Part shown: positions 1 through 8,989 of the stretch, piece after piece
Layout: every line of letters begins with the position of its first letter
Numbering within the stretch: the first letter of the stretch is position 1
Source: Mitsuaria sp. PDC51
GTDB lineage: Bacteria > Pseudomonadota > Gammaproteobacteria > Burkholderiales > Burkholderiaceae_C
Length of the DNA: 64,000 bases
NCBI RefSeq assembly: GCF_900113225.1
Contig: NZ_FOZE01000001.1
Coordinates: forward strand, 1,674,001 to 1,738,000
Direction of reading: 5' to 3'
The notes under the pieces: generated by a model
Database searches by the model: none
What the model saw: only the letters and a program-made list of their open reading frames with translations
Told to the model about the DNA's origin: nothing
Made by a program: the position numbers and the translations under genes

Positions 1-2353
1 CCTGCAGCAGGCTCTCGGCCAGCACCAGTCGGCGCAGCATCGCGCGCGTCAATCCCAGGTGCAGCAGCAGGCCGAATTCCCGCCGGCGCGCCAGCAACTG
101 CGCCGACAGGCTGGCCGCGACGCCGAACAACCCCAGCCCCAGGCCCACCGCCTGCAGCCAGTAGGTGATGGCGAAGCTGCGGTCGAAGATCGCCAGCGAG
201 AAGCGGCGGAGCTCGCCCGCGGAGGCGATCTCCAGCGAGTCCGGCGCCCCCGAGGCCTCGCGCAGCGCCTGCTGCGCCGCCACCGGATCGGCGCCGGGCC
301 GCAGCCACAGCGCCAGCTCGGTGATCGCCGCGTCGCCGCTGAGCCGTTCCCAGTCGCGCCGCTCCATCAGCACCGCCCCGGTCTGGCGGCTGTAGTCGCG
401 CCAGATCGCCTTCACCGCGACCGGCAACTGGCGGCCCTCCAGCCGCAGCGTGAAGCGGTCGCCGGGCGCCAGGCGCAGCTCGTCGCGCATCGCCTCGTTG
501 ATGTAGACCGGCTGCACGCCGTCCGGCAGCGCGACCGCCTCGCCCTGCAGCGGCAGGCGGTGGTCCAGCGGTCGTGCCAGCAGCGTCGTGCTGCCCGTCA
601 TGCCGCGCACGGTGAAGCCGATGTCGCGGGTGCGCTGTGCCGCCACGCGGTCGATGCCGGGCAGCCGGGCGGCCGAGGCGGCCAGCCCCGGCGGCATCGG
701 TTGGCCCTGCTGGGCGCTGTCGCGAGCAGTCTGGCGCAGGTAGAGATCGGCCGGCAGCATGTCGCTCAGCCATTGGTCCAGGGACTGGCGGAAGCTCGCG
801 ACCATCACCAGCATCGCCACCGCGAGCGCCAGCGCGACCAGCACGCCGGCGATCAGCCGGCCGGCCTCGCCCGCCTGGTCGCGGGCGCGTTCCACCGCCA
901 GCAGCGGCAGCGCGCGTCGCGCCGCCCAGCCACGCAGCAGGCTGGTGATCGCGCGCAGCACGAAGGGCACGCTGCCCAGCGCGCCCAGCAGCAGCGCCAC
1001 CATCGCGGCGTAGGCGCCCAGCGGCAGCCCGAGCACCGGCCGCAGCGCCGCCAGCGGCAGCGCGGCCAGCAGCAGCGCCGGACCGATCCACCACCAGCGG
1101 CCCGTGTCGCCGCCGCTGCCCAGGCCCTTGAGCACCTGGGCGACGGGCAGCCGGCGCAGCCGCGCCAGTGGCAGCGCCGCCGCGCCCAGGCTGACCAGCG
1201 GCCCGAGCGCGAGCAGGCCCACGATCGACGCCGTCGAGAGCCGCAGCGCGGGCCGGCCGCCGCTGAGGCCGGTCAAGCCGCTGCCCAGGTCCCCGCCGAG
1301 CGCCTGCAGCCCGAGTTCCGCCAGCCCGATCGCCAGGCCCAGGCCCAGCACCGCGCCGGCCAGGCCCAGCGCCAGCGCCTCGGACACCAGCAGCGCCAGG
1401 CGCTGCCTTGCGCTCATGCCCAGCACGCCGAGCAGCGCCAGTTGCGGCAAGCGCTGCGCCACCGACAGGCTGTGCACCGCGAAGACCATGAAGGCGCCGA
1501 CGAACAGCGCCATCAGCGACAGCACGCCCAGGTTGAGCCGGTAGGCGCGCGTCAGGCGGCGGGCGTCGTCGGCCTGCTGGCGGGCCTGGTCGTCGGGCGC
1601 ATGCGCCGACACGCCGGGCGGCCAGGCCGCCGGCACCGCGTGGCCGGTGGCCATGCGCAGCAGGATGGCGTCGAGCTGGCCCGGGCGATGCAGCAGCTGC
1701 TGGGCCCAGGCGATGTCCATGATCACCAGCGCCTGCTGGCGATCCGGCACCCGGCCGACGACCGGCAGCGGCGCGGGCTCGCCGGGCAGGTCCACGCGCA
1801 GCGCGGCGGGGGCGTCCAGGCCGAGCCGCGTCCAGGCGGCGTCGCTGACCAGCAGCGCGGGCTCGCGCAGCGCGCGGCCGAGGTCCGCGCCGTCCATCCG
1901 CGGCAGCCACTGCGGATGGAAGGCGCCGATCTGGAACAGGTCCAGGCCGATGAGCCGCACCCGCTGCCATTGGCCGTCGCGCCCCTGCAGCCGGATGCTC
2001 GCGTCGAGCCGGGGCGCGATCGCGGCGATGTCCTCGCGCGCGGCGAGCTCGGCGAAGAAGCGGTCGGACAGCGGCGCGGCGCCGGCGGTGGCGCCGAGCT
2101 CGACATCGGCCTGCGCGCTGCTCTGCCGCGCGGCCGATTCGAACTGCGCCAGGGCCGAGGCATTGATCCAGTGGACCGCGCCCGCGAGCGCCAGGCCCAG
2201 CGCGATCGTCAGCAGCGCGGCGAGCTGCCGGCCCCACTGCAGGCGCAGCGCGGGCCAGGACAGCTGCCACCACCAGCCCCAGGCGCGCCGCAGGCCGGCG
2301 AGCGGGGCGTGGCGGCCGGTGCCGCGCGGCGGGGAGACGGTCGGGGCGCTCAT
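1..2353 (-). CDS. FtsX-like ABC transporter permease (3' end outside window)
   Basis: Translating the minus strand from the ATG at 2353 gives an open frame of about 784 codons that runs off the left edge. It is a MacB/FtsX-type permease: an N-terminal membrane anchor (around residues 30-50), a long extracytoplasmic domain, a cluster of hydrophobic segments from about residue 290, a second large soluble domain and a further hydrophobic segment near the edge. This duplicated plan is typical of the long permeases of lipoprotein-release or antimicrobial-peptide-type exporters. It starts 41 bp after the stop of the ABC ATPase gene, so the two should form one transporter. The substrate cannot be read from sequence. 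A long open frame on the other strand here is only a GC-driven shadow. Confidence 0.85.
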   Translation of the reverse strand, partial: MSAPTVSPPRGTGRHAPLAGLRRAWGWWWQLSWPALRLQWGRQLAALLTIALGLALAGAVHWINASALAQFESAARQSSAQADVELGATAGAAPLSDRFFAELAAREDIAAIAPRLDASIRLQGRDGQWQRVRLIGLDLFQIGAFHPQWLPRMDGADLGRALREPALLVSDAAWTRLGLDAPAALRVDLPGEPAPLPVVGRVPDRQQALVIMDIAWAQQLLHRPGQLDAILLRMATGHAVPAAWPPGVSAHAPDDQARQQADDARRLTRAYRLNLGVLSLMALFVGAFMVFAVHSLSVAQRLPQLALLGVLGMSARQRLALLVSEALALGLAGAVLGLGLAIGLAELGLQALGGDLGSGLTGLSGGRPALRLSTASIVGLLALGPLVSLGAAALPLARLRRLPVAQVLKGLGSGGDTGRWWWIGPALLLAALPLAALRPVLGLPLGAYAAMVALLLGALGSVPFVLRAITSLLRGWAARRALPLLAVERARDQAGEAGRLIAGVLVALALAVAMLVMVASFRQSLDQWLSDMLPADLYLRQTARDSAQQGQPMPPGLAASAARLPGIDRVAAQRTRDIGFTVRGMTGSTTLLARPLDHRLPLQGEAVALPDGVQPVYINEAMRDELRLAPGDRFTLRLEGRQLPVAVKAIWRDYSRQTGAVLMERRDWERLSGDAAITELALWLRPGADPVAAQQALREASGAPDSLEIASAGELRRFSLAIFDRSFAITYWLQAVGLGLGLFGVAASLSAQLLARRREFGLLLHLGLTRAMLRRLVLAESLLQ

Positions 2354-2394
2354 GCGATGGGGACGGGCAATCGGCGGGCGCGGGCGTCGCGCCC

Positions 2395-3054
2395 TCAGGC
2401 CTCGACGAGGCGGCCGTCCTCCAGCCGCAGGCGCCGGTCCGCGAGCTCGGCGGCATGGGCCGAGTGCGTCACCAGCAGGCAGGCCGCGCCCTGGTCGCGC
2501 AACTGCTGGCGCAGCAGCCGCATGACCTGGTCGGCATGGGCGGGATCGAGGTTGCCGGTGGGCTCGTCGGCCAGCACCAGCACCGGGCGGTGCACCAGCG
2601 CGCGGGCGATGGCCACGCGCTGCAGCTGGCCGCCGGACAGCTGGCGCGGCAGGTGGCGGGCCTGCGCGCCCAGGCCCACCGCGTCCAGCATCTCCTCGAC
2701 GCGGCGCGCGTCGGGCTTGCCCTGCAGCAGCAGCGGCAGGGCGACGTTGTCCCGCACGGTCAGGTGGGGCAGCACATGAAAGGCCTGGAACACGAAGCCG
2801 AGTTGCTCGCGACGCAGCCGGGCCTGGCCGGATTCGTCCAGCGCCAGCAGGTCGCGGCCTTGCAGCACCACCTGGCCGCGATCCAGTGGCTCGAGCGCCG
2901 CCAGCCCGTTCAGCAGCGTGGACTTGCCGCTGCCGGATTCGCCGAGCAGCGCCAGCATCTCGCCGCGATGCAGCGTCAGCGAGAGGTGCTCGAACAGGGT
3001 TTGCGCGCCGTAGCGCTTGGTCAGGCCGGTGGCGGTGAGGAGGGGGACGTCCAT
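2395..3054 (-). CDS. ABC transporter ATP-binding protein, LolD/MacB type
   Basis: The 219-residue protein has all ABC ATPase motifs in order: Walker A GESGSGKST at residues 38-46, Q-loop Gln90, signature LSGGQ at 139-143, Walker B ending ADEPTGNLD at about 162-170 and the switch His197. The short single-domain form with an EPTGNLD Walker B is typical of the family that powers FtsX-like permeases (LolD, MacB, SalX). It would energise the permease encoded immediately downstream. It begins 8 bp after the miaA stop, so it is probably cotranscribed with miaA although unrelated in function. The exported or extracted substrate is unknown. Confidence 0.92.
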   Translation of the reverse strand: MDVPLLTATGLTKRYGAQTLFEHLSLTLHRGEMLALLGESGSGKSTLLNGLAALEPLDRGQVVLQGRDLLALDESGQARLRREQLGFVFQAFHVLPHLTVRDNVALPLLLQGKPDARRVEEMLDAVGLGAQARHLPRQLSGGQLQRVAIARALVHRPVLVLADEPTGNLDPAHADQVMRLLRQQLRDQGAACLLVTHSAHAAELADRRLRLEDGRLVEA

Positions 3055-3062
3055 CGTCGAGC

Positions 3063-4052
3063 TCAGTTGGCGCCGGCAGTGGCGGTGTCGTCGGCGAGCG
3101 CGATCAGCTGTTCGAGCGCGTCGGGCGCTTCCGCCGCCACCACGCGCCGCGCCGGCATGCTGCGCAGCCAGGTGATCTGGCGCTTGGCGAGTTGCCGCGT
3201 CGCGGCGGTGCCCAGTTCGCGCAGGGCCGCGAAGTCGGGCGCGGCCTCGTTGGCGTCGAGCAGTTCCCAGGCCTGCCGATAACCGACGCAGCGCATCGAC
3301 GGCAGCCCCAGGTGCAGGTCGCCGCGGGCGCGCAGGCGCCGCACCTCGTCGACGAAGCCCTGTTCGATCATCAGCTCGAAGCGCTGCGCGAGGCGCTGGT
3401 GCAGCCAGGCGCGCGCCGCGTCCGACGGCTCCAGGGAGATCAGCGGCCAGTCGACGCCCTGCGCGCGCTGGCGCCGGTAGAGCGCCGACATCGGCTCACC
3501 GCTGAGCAGGCAGACCTCGAGCGCGCGCTGGATGCGCTGCGCGTCCAGCGGCGCCAGGCGGGCGGCGGTCTCCGGATCCAGCGCCGCCAGCCGTGCATGC
3601 ATCGCGGGCCAGCCGTCGCGGGCGGCCTCGGCATCGAGTTGCGCGCGCAGCGCTGGATCGGCCTGCGGCAGCTCGGACAGGCCGTCGAACAGCGCCTTGA
3701 AATAAAGCATCGTGCCGCCAACCAGCAGCGGCCGCGCGCCGCGGGCCTGGATCTCGGGCACCAGGCGCAGCGCGTCGCGGACGAACTGCGCCGCCGAGTA
3801 GCTCGCGGTCGGCTCCAGGACGTCGATCAGGTGATGCGGCACCGCGGCGAGTTCTTCCGGCGTCGGTTTGGCGGTGCCGATGTCCATGCCGCGGTACACC
3901 AGCGCGGAGTCGACGCTGATGATCTCCACCGGCTGGCGGCGCGCGATCGCGAGCGCGGCCGCCGTCTTGCCGCAGCCCGTCGGCCCGGCGAGGCACAGCG
4001 GCCGCAACGCCGGCGGCGGGCGGGGCGCGACCGCGGCGGCCGTTGCGGCCAT
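3063..4052 (-). CDS. miaA: tRNA dimethylallyltransferase MiaA
   Basis: MiaA transfers a dimethylallyl group to the N6 of A37 in tRNAs that read codons starting with U, the first step towards ms2i6A. The 329-residue protein has the P-loop GPTGCGKT at residues 23-30, followed by [18 protein letters not shown], which matches the family [16 protein letters not shown] motif, and the later [13 protein letters not shown] and QxAKRQxTWxR segments. The open frame extends much further upstream, but that extension is antisense-like and Arg-rich. The ATG at 4052 gives the normal family length and lies 17 bp after the stop of the pseudouridine synthase gene. Confidence 0.95.
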   Translation of the reverse strand: MAATAAAVAPRPPPALRPLCLAGPTGCGKTAAALAIARRQPVEIISVDSALVYRGMDIGTAKPTPEELAAVPHHLIDVLEPTASYSAAQFVRDALRLVPEIQARGARPLLVGGTMLYFKALFDGLSELPQADPALRAQLDAEAARDGWPAMHARLAALDPETAARLAPLDAQRIQRALEVCLLSGEPMSALYRRQRAQGVDWPLISLEPSDAARAWLHQRLAQRFELMIEQGFVDEVRRLRARGDLHLGLPSMRCVGYRQAWELLDANEAAPDFAALRELGTAATRQLAKRQITWLRSMPARRVVAAEAPDALEQLIALADDTATAGAN

Positions 4053-4069
4053 CGCGGCCGGCGCTTCGA

Positions 4070-5842
4070 TCAAAAGCGCTCCCAGGGCGCGAGGTAGCGC
4101 CACTGGCCCGGCGGCAGCTGGCCCAGCGGGATGCGGCCGATGCGCACGCGCTTGAGCGCCAGCACCTTCAGGCCGACCAGCTCGCACATGCGGCGGATCT
4201 GGCGCTTGCGGCCCTCGCGCAGGACGAAGCGCAACTGGTCCTCGTTGGCCCAGCTGACCTTGGCCGGCTTGAGTTGGACGCCGTCCAGCTCGAGGCCGTG
4301 GTTCAGCAGCGCGATCGCCTTCGGATCGAGCTGGTGCTGCGGATGCTGCCCGCCATCGCCGTGCTCGAGGGCGACGCGCACCAGGTATTCCTTCTCGACG
4401 TCGGAGTCCTCGCCGATCAGGTGGCGCGCGATGCGGCCGTCCTGCGTCAGGACCAGCAGGCCGGTGGAATCGATGTCCAACCGGCCGGCGGGCGCGAGGT
4501 TGCGGCCGTGGCCGGGCGCCCAGTGGATCTTGGCGGGATCCTCGCCCCAGTGCGTGTCGGCCTTGACCAGCACCGACGCCGGCTCGTAGCCGTCCTCGGC
4601 CTGGCCGGAGACATAACCGATGGGCTTGTGCAGCAGGATGGTCACGCGCTGCGCCTGCTGCTCGCGGGCGGCGGGATCGACTTCGATCTTCGCGTCCGGG
4701 CCGACGCGCTGGCCCAGCGTCGCGGGCTCGCCGTCGACGGTGACCCAGCCGGCCTCGATCCACTCGTCGGCTTCGCGGCGCGAGGCCAGGCCGAGCTCGC
4801 TCATGCGCTTGGACAGGCGCTCGCCGGCGTCGGGATCGGCCAAGCGCACCGGTGCGGGTTGACGCGGCGCGTCCGGCTGGCGCGGACGGTCGGTGCGCTC
4901 GGCGCGCTCCTCGCGTTCGGCGCGAGCGTGGACGTCGCCCGGATGGGCGGCGCCCCGATCACCGACGGGCGCGCGGCGCGGCCGGTCCTCGCCGTGACGG
5001 AAGCCGGGATTCGCGCCCGGGCCCGAACCGTAGCGCGAGCCTTCGGCGCCGCGGCCGTAGCGGTCGCCGCCCCGGTCGCCGCCTCGCTCATCGCGACGCG
5101 GACGGTCGCCGTAGCCGCGGTCCCCCGCTGGGCGGTCGCCGAAGGGACGGTCGCGCTGAGGACGGTCTCCCTGGGGGCGCTCGCCGAAGGCGCGTGGGCC
5201 CTGAGGACGGTCGCCGTAGCCGCGGTCCCCTTGCGGGCGGGCGGGGCGGTCACCGTAACGGTCGCCGCCGCGGTCGTCGCGGCGCGGACGGTCTCCCTCG
5301 AAGCGGGAACGGTCCTCTTGGCGCGGGCGGTCGTTGTCACGCGGGCGATCGCCGTAGCGGGAACGATCCCCTTGCGAGCGGTCTTCGTAGCGGGGGCGAT
5401 CTCCGTGCGGACGGTCGCCGTAGCGACCGCGGTCGCCCTGGGGACGGTCGCTGTGGGCGCGGCGTTCGTCGCCGCCCCGGTCAGGGCGGGCGCCGAAACC
5501 ACCACGGTCCTCGCGCGGGCCGCGGTCGGCGCGATCGCCGTAGCCGCCTTCGCGTTGCGGGCGGCCGGGGCCGCCGCGGCGTTCATCCCGGCCTTGCGGA
5601 CCGCGCGCGTCGCGGTGGCGATCGTCGCCGCGCGGATCACGGCGCTCCTGGCGACCTTCCTCGGCGCGGCGCTGCTGGAACGAGGCCTCGCGTTCGGCGC
5701 GCTCGGCCTGCGCCTTGGCGAGCGTCGGGCGCGGCTTGTTGACGCCCTGGCCGCGCAGCGGCGCGCGGCGGGGGCCCTTGTCCGGACCGTCCGCGGATTT
5801 GGCGTCGGCCGATTTGTTCTTGTTGAGCTTGAGCGTGGCCAT
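4070..5842 (-). CDS. 23S rRNA pseudouridine synthase, RluB/RluF family, with long RDG-rich N-terminal tail
   Basis: The C-terminal 250 residues are a standard RsuA/RluB/RluE/RluF enzyme. An S4 RNA-binding domain ([21 protein letters not shown], around residue 340) precedes the catalytic domain, which has [11 protein letters not shown] (catalytic Asp), EKEYLV and [13 protein letters not shown]. Such enzymes isomerise a specific uridine in 23S rRNA. The SRREAD and EKEYLV wording looks closer to RluF than to RsuA, but the target base cannot be assigned. The first 315 residues are low complexity, dominated by GDRP, DRPQGDR and YGDRP units, and probably form a disordered basic RNA-binding tail. 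The gene lies between mutL and miaA, where these two are often adjacent. Confidence 0.88.
   Translation of the reverse strand: MATLKLNKNKSADAKSADGPDKGPRRAPLRGQGVNKPRPTLAKAQAERAEREASFQQRRAEEGRQERRDPRGDDRHRDARGPQGRDERRGGPGRPQREGGYGDRADRGPREDRGGFGARPDRGGDERRAHSDRPQGDRGRYGDRPHGDRPRYEDRSQGDRSRYGDRPRDNDRPRQEDRSRFEGDRPRRDDRGGDRYGDRPARPQGDRGYGDRPQGPRAFGERPQGDRPQRDRPFGDRPAGDRGYGDRPRRDERGGDRGGDRYGRGAEGSRYGSGPGANPGFRHGEDRPRRAPVGDRGAAHPGDVHARAEREERAERTDRPRQPDAPRQPAPVRLADPDAGERLSKRMSELGLASRREADEWIEAGWVTVDGEPATLGQRVGPDAKIEVDPAAREQQAQRVTILLHKPIGYVSGQAEDGYEPASVLVKADTHWGEDPAKIHWAPGHGRNLAPAGRLDIDSTGLLVLTQDGRIARHLIGEDSDVEKEYLVRVALEHGDGGQHPQHQLDPKAIALLNHGLELDGVQLKPAKVSWANEDQLRFVLREGRKRQIRRMCELVGLKVLALKRVRIGRIPLGQLPPGQWRYLAPWERF
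4897..5635 (-). repeat. Degenerate tandem repeats encoding the Arg/Asp/Gly/Pro-rich tail
   Basis: Within the pseudouridine synthase gene, residues of about 70 to 315 are built from irregular short units such as YGDRP, PQGDRG and RYEDRS. At the DNA level this is a region of related ggtcgcc / cggtcgcc words. It resembles RGG-like or DEAD-box-protein C-tails. Such tracts change length easily, so the tail should differ between related strains. Confidence 0.8.
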
Positions 5843-5915
5843 GTCGGTACTGCTTCTGGTGAAAGGGTGGATCGCCGATGCGAACGGGAAAGCGGGCGGG
5901 GCGAGCGGCGACGGC

Positions 5916-7958
5916 TCAGCGTCCGCGCAGGAACAGCGCGTCGAGATCGCGGAGGGTGAGCTGGCGCCAGGTCGGGCGGCCGTGGTTGCACTGGTCGGCG
6001 CGTTCGGTGCGTTCCATGTCGCGCAGCAGCGCGTTCATCTCGTCGATCGTCAGCTGCCGGTTGGCGCGCACCGCGCCATGGCAGGCCATCGTGGCCAGGA
6101 TCTCGTGCTGGGCGCGCTCGATCGCGTGGCTGGCGTCGAACTGCGCCAGCTCGGCCAGCACGCCGCGGGCCAGCTCCACCACGTCGCCGCCGGCCAGCAG
6201 CGCCGGCCGCTCGCGCACCGCCAGCACCTTGGCCGACAGCGGCGAGATGTCCAGCCCGAGCCGGCGCAGCGTCTCGGCCTGTGCCTCGGCGGTGGCGATC
6301 TCGGCCGGCGTCGCGGCGAAGGTCACCGGGATCAGCAGCGGCTGGGAGTCGATGCGGGTCTCGCCGAGCGCGGCCTTGAGCCGCTCGTAGACGACGCGCT
6401 CATGGGCCGCATGCATGTCGACGATCACCAGGCCCTGGGCGTTCTCGGCCAGCACGTAGATGCCCTGGATCTGCGCGATCGCGCGGCCCAGCGGCCACTC
6501 ACCGGCCTGGCTGAGCGGCAGCGGCATCGGTGGCGCATCGCGCAGCAGCGCGGCGGCAGACGAGGCCGGCGCCGTCGGCAGCCCGGCCGCCGGCGCGCCG
6601 GCGTAGAGCGCCTCGGCCTGCTCCAGCGCGAGCGCGGTCTGCGCGCGGGTCGGGATCGGCGCGCGCCAGCCTTCCGGGCCGGCGAAGCGGGCCGAGGGGG
6701 CGTGATACGGCGCGGGTGGCTCGTAGGCGCGGGCGCCGGGCGCGTCCGTGTCGGACGACGCACTGGACGACGCCCCGGACGATGCCCCGGAGACGGCGGG
6801 CGCGCCGTCCATCGGCCGCTCCCAGGCCGGCGTGCCGGTCCAGCGCTGGCGACCCGGGTCCGCGGCCGGCCCGGCGGCAGCGCCTTCGGCCGTGGCCGGC
6901 GCGCCGTCCTCCGCGCGGGACAGCGCCAGCGCGGCGACCACGGCGCGGCGCACCTGCTGGTGGATCTCGCGGCCGTCGCGGAAGCGGACCTCGATCTTGG
7001 TGGGGTGGACGTTGACGTCGACCAGTTCGGGCTGGACGTCGATGAACAGCACGTAGCTGGGCTGGCGATGGCCGTGCAGCACGTCGTCGAAGGCCGAGCG
7101 GATCGCATGGGCGATCAGCTTGTCGCGCACGTAGCGGCCGTTGACGTAGACGTACTGCATGTCGGCGCGGCTGCGAGCGGCTTCGGGCAGGCCGACGCGG
7201 CCGTGGATGCGCATCGGGCCGACCTCGGCGAAGACCTCGCGGCTCTGCGCGATGAATTCCTCGTTCAGGACTTCGGCGATCCGCTGCGGCAGCGGTGACG
7301 CGCGCCACTGGTCGACCAGCTTGCCCTCGTGCCAGACGGCGAAACCGACGTCGGGGCGGGCGAGGGCGTGGCGCCGCAGCGCTTCCAGGCAGTGCGCCAG
7401 CTCGGTGCCCTCGCTCTTGAGGAACTTGCGGCGGGCGGGGGTGTTGAAGAACAGCTCGCGGACCTCGACCGAGGTGCCTCTGGCGCGGGCGGCGGGGCTG
7501 AGCTCGCCGGTGCGGGCTTCCAGCCGCCAGGCATGCGGGGCGCCGTGGAAGCGGGAGATGATGGCCAGTTCCGCGATCGAGGACACGGCGGCGAGGGCCT
7601 CGCCGCGGAAGCCCATGGTGGCGACGGCCTCGAGGTCGCCGAGGCTGCCGATCTTGCTGGTGGCGTGGCGCTTGATGGCCAGCGGCAGTTCGCCATCGGG
7701 GATGCCGTGGCCGTCGTCCTCGACGATCAGGGAGCGGATGCCGCCGGCGATCAGCTTGAGCTGGATCTGGCCGGCGCCGGCGTCCAGCGCGTTGTCGACC
7801 AGTTCGCGCACGACGGAGGACGGGCGTTCGACGACCTCGCCGGCGGCGATCTGGGAAATCAGTTCATCGGGGAGTTCGCGGATCGCGCGGCGCGCGCCGG
7901 AGACGGCGTGGCCCGGATCGGCCGCGGAGTCCGCCATCGGGGCGAGGGTGTCATCCAT
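5916..7958 (-). CDS. mutL: DNA mismatch repair protein MutL
   Basis: The 680-residue protein has the N-terminal GHKL ATPase: [20 protein letters not shown], then DDGHGIP, the HATSKI lid and [11 protein letters not shown] disordered linker rich in Ala, Pro and Ser spans roughly residues 350-460. The C-terminal dimerisation domain carries [12 protein letters not shown] at residues 514-525, matching the metal-binding endonuclease motif D[MQ]HA-x2-E-x4-E, together with ACHGAVRA and CNHGRP. It should therefore nick the daughter strand itself, as expected in bacteria without MutH. It is divergent from the DedA gene. The start at 7958 has an alternative Met eight codons in. Confidence 0.96.
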   Translation of the reverse strand: MDDTLAPMADSAADPGHAVSGARRAIRELPDELISQIAAGEVVERPSSVVRELVDNALDAGAGQIQLKLIAGGIRSLIVEDDGHGIPDGELPLAIKRHATSKIGSLGDLEAVATMGFRGEALAAVSSIAELAIISRFHGAPHAWRLEARTGELSPAARARGTSVEVRELFFNTPARRKFLKSEGTELAHCLEALRRHALARPDVGFAVWHEGKLVDQWRASPLPQRIAEVLNEEFIAQSREVFAEVGPMRIHGRVGLPEAARSRADMQYVYVNGRYVRDKLIAHAIRSAFDDVLHGHRQPSYVLFIDVQPELVDVNVHPTKIEVRFRDGREIHQQVRRAVVAALALSRAEDGAPATAEGAAAGPAADPGRQRWTGTPAWERPMDGAPAVSGASSGASSSASSDTDAPGARAYEPPAPYHAPSARFAGPEGWRAPIPTRAQTALALEQAEALYAGAPAAGLPTAPASSAAALLRDAPPMPLPLSQAGEWPLGRAIAQIQGIYVLAENAQGLVIVDMHAAHERVVYERLKAALGETRIDSQPLLIPVTFAATPAEIATAEAQAETLRRLGLDISPLSAKVLAVRERPALLAGGDVVELARGVLAELAQFDASHAIERAQHEILATMACHGAVRANRQLTIDEMNALLRDMERTERADQCNHGRPTWRQLTLRDLDALFLRGR

Positions 7959-8052
7959 GGGGCGCGATTGTAGGAGGAGCGGAAATTCGATCCGGTCCGT
8001 CCTCGCGTTTCGTCACCGGTTGTCATGGAACCGCCCGCCATAATCCGCGCCC

Positions 8053-8706
8053 ATGGATCTGATGCACTTCCTCGTCGACTTCATCCTGCATGTCGACAAG
8101 CACCTCGCCGAGTTCGTGGCCGCCTATGGCATGTGGGTCTACGCGCTGCTGTTCCTGATCGTCTTCGTGGAGACCGGCCTGGTGGTGATGCCCTTCCTGC
8201 CGGGCGATTCGCTGCTGTTCGTGGTCGGTGCGCTGTGCGGCACCGGGATGATGAATCTGCCGCTGGCGATCACCGTCCTGCTGGTGGCCGCGATCCTGGG
8301 CGACCAGTGCAACTACACGATCGGGCGCTACTTCGGGCCCAAGGTATTCCAGTGGGAGCAGTCCCGCTTCTTCAACAAGCGCGCCTTCGACGCCGCGCAT
8401 GAGTTCTACGAGAAGCACGGCGGCGTCACCATCATCCTGGCGCGCTTCATGCCGTTCATCCGCACCTTCGCGCCCTTCGTGGCCGGCGTCGCCGAGATGA
8501 CCCGCAGCCGCTTCACCGCCTACAACGTCGCCGGTGGCGTCATCTGGGTGGTGGGCCTGACGCTGGCGGGCTACCTCTTCGGCAACATCCCCTTCGTCCA
8601 GACCCATCTCTCCAAGATCATCTGGGCCATGATCATCATCCCCGGCCTCATCGCCCTCTACGGCGGATGGAAGGCCTCGCGCGCGAAGTCCGCCTCCGCC
8701 GCATAA
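8053..8706 (+). CDS. DedA family inner-membrane protein
   Basis: The 217-residue polytopic protein carries DedA family signatures: the re-entrant segment [18 protein letters not shown] near residue 40, [13 protein letters not shown] near 85, and [20 protein letters not shown] around 130-150 with the conserved Arg residues. DedA proteins are proton-linked lipid carriers; several were shown to return undecaprenyl phosphate across the inner membrane and to support antibiotic and alkaline tolerance. Which member this is cannot be decided here. It stands alone, divergent from mutL, and is followed by a large hairpin. Confidence 0.9.
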   Translation: MDLMHFLVDFILHVDKHLAEFVAAYGMWVYALLFLIVFVETGLVVMPFLPGDSLLFVVGALCGTGMMNLPLAITVLLVAAILGDQCNYTIGRYFGPKVFQWEQSRFFNKRAFDAAHEFYEKHGGVTIILARFMPFIRTFAPFVAGVAEMTRSRFTAYNVAGGVIWVVGLTLAGYLFGNIPFVQTHLSKIIWAMIIIPGLIALYGGWKASRAKSASAA

Positions 8707-8785
8707 CCGCACTTCCCCCAGACAGCGCACAGCTCGACGCAGACCACGAGCCTGCGACGCGGACAGCGAGCCGTTCGGGGGCGGT

Positions 8786-8828
8786 GGGGCGTGGGGTTCT
8801 GGCCCTTGCGGCCAGGGCCCCACGCCCC
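8786..8828. repeat. Long perfect-pairing hairpin downstream of dedA
   Basis: Two 19-nt arms (8786-8804 and 8810-8828) flank a 5-nt loop. On the plus-strand RNA all 19 positions pair, two of them as U-G wobbles. There is no T-run after it, so it is not a classical intrinsic terminator. It may slow polymerase at the end of the DedA transcript, or it may be a dispersed palindromic element. It sits in a 283-bp gap in which no gene is visible. Confidence 0.7.
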
Positions 8829-8989
8829 AGCGACCAAGCGCTCGACCTCGGCAGGTGGGCGGTCTTCCCCCCCAGCCACCCTCCCGGGAAAACACCGACG
8901 CACCCCGCGCGCAAACCCCGGGGGTGAGCTTCGTCACGGGAAAGTCACGGGGCTATCCTCGCCCGCTGCCTTTCACCGCCGACAAGCCC

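Noticed and set aside
59-2779. A 906-residue open frame on the plus strand
   Set aside because: It is rich in Gln, Arg, Ala and His and has no domain; it is the shadow of the ABC permease and ATPase genes on the minus strand.
4043-5959. A 638-residue plus-strand frame opposite the pseudouridine synthase
   Set aside because: Its Ala/Val/Arg repeats arise from reading the RDG-tail DNA backwards; the S4 and catalytic motifs are on the minus strand.
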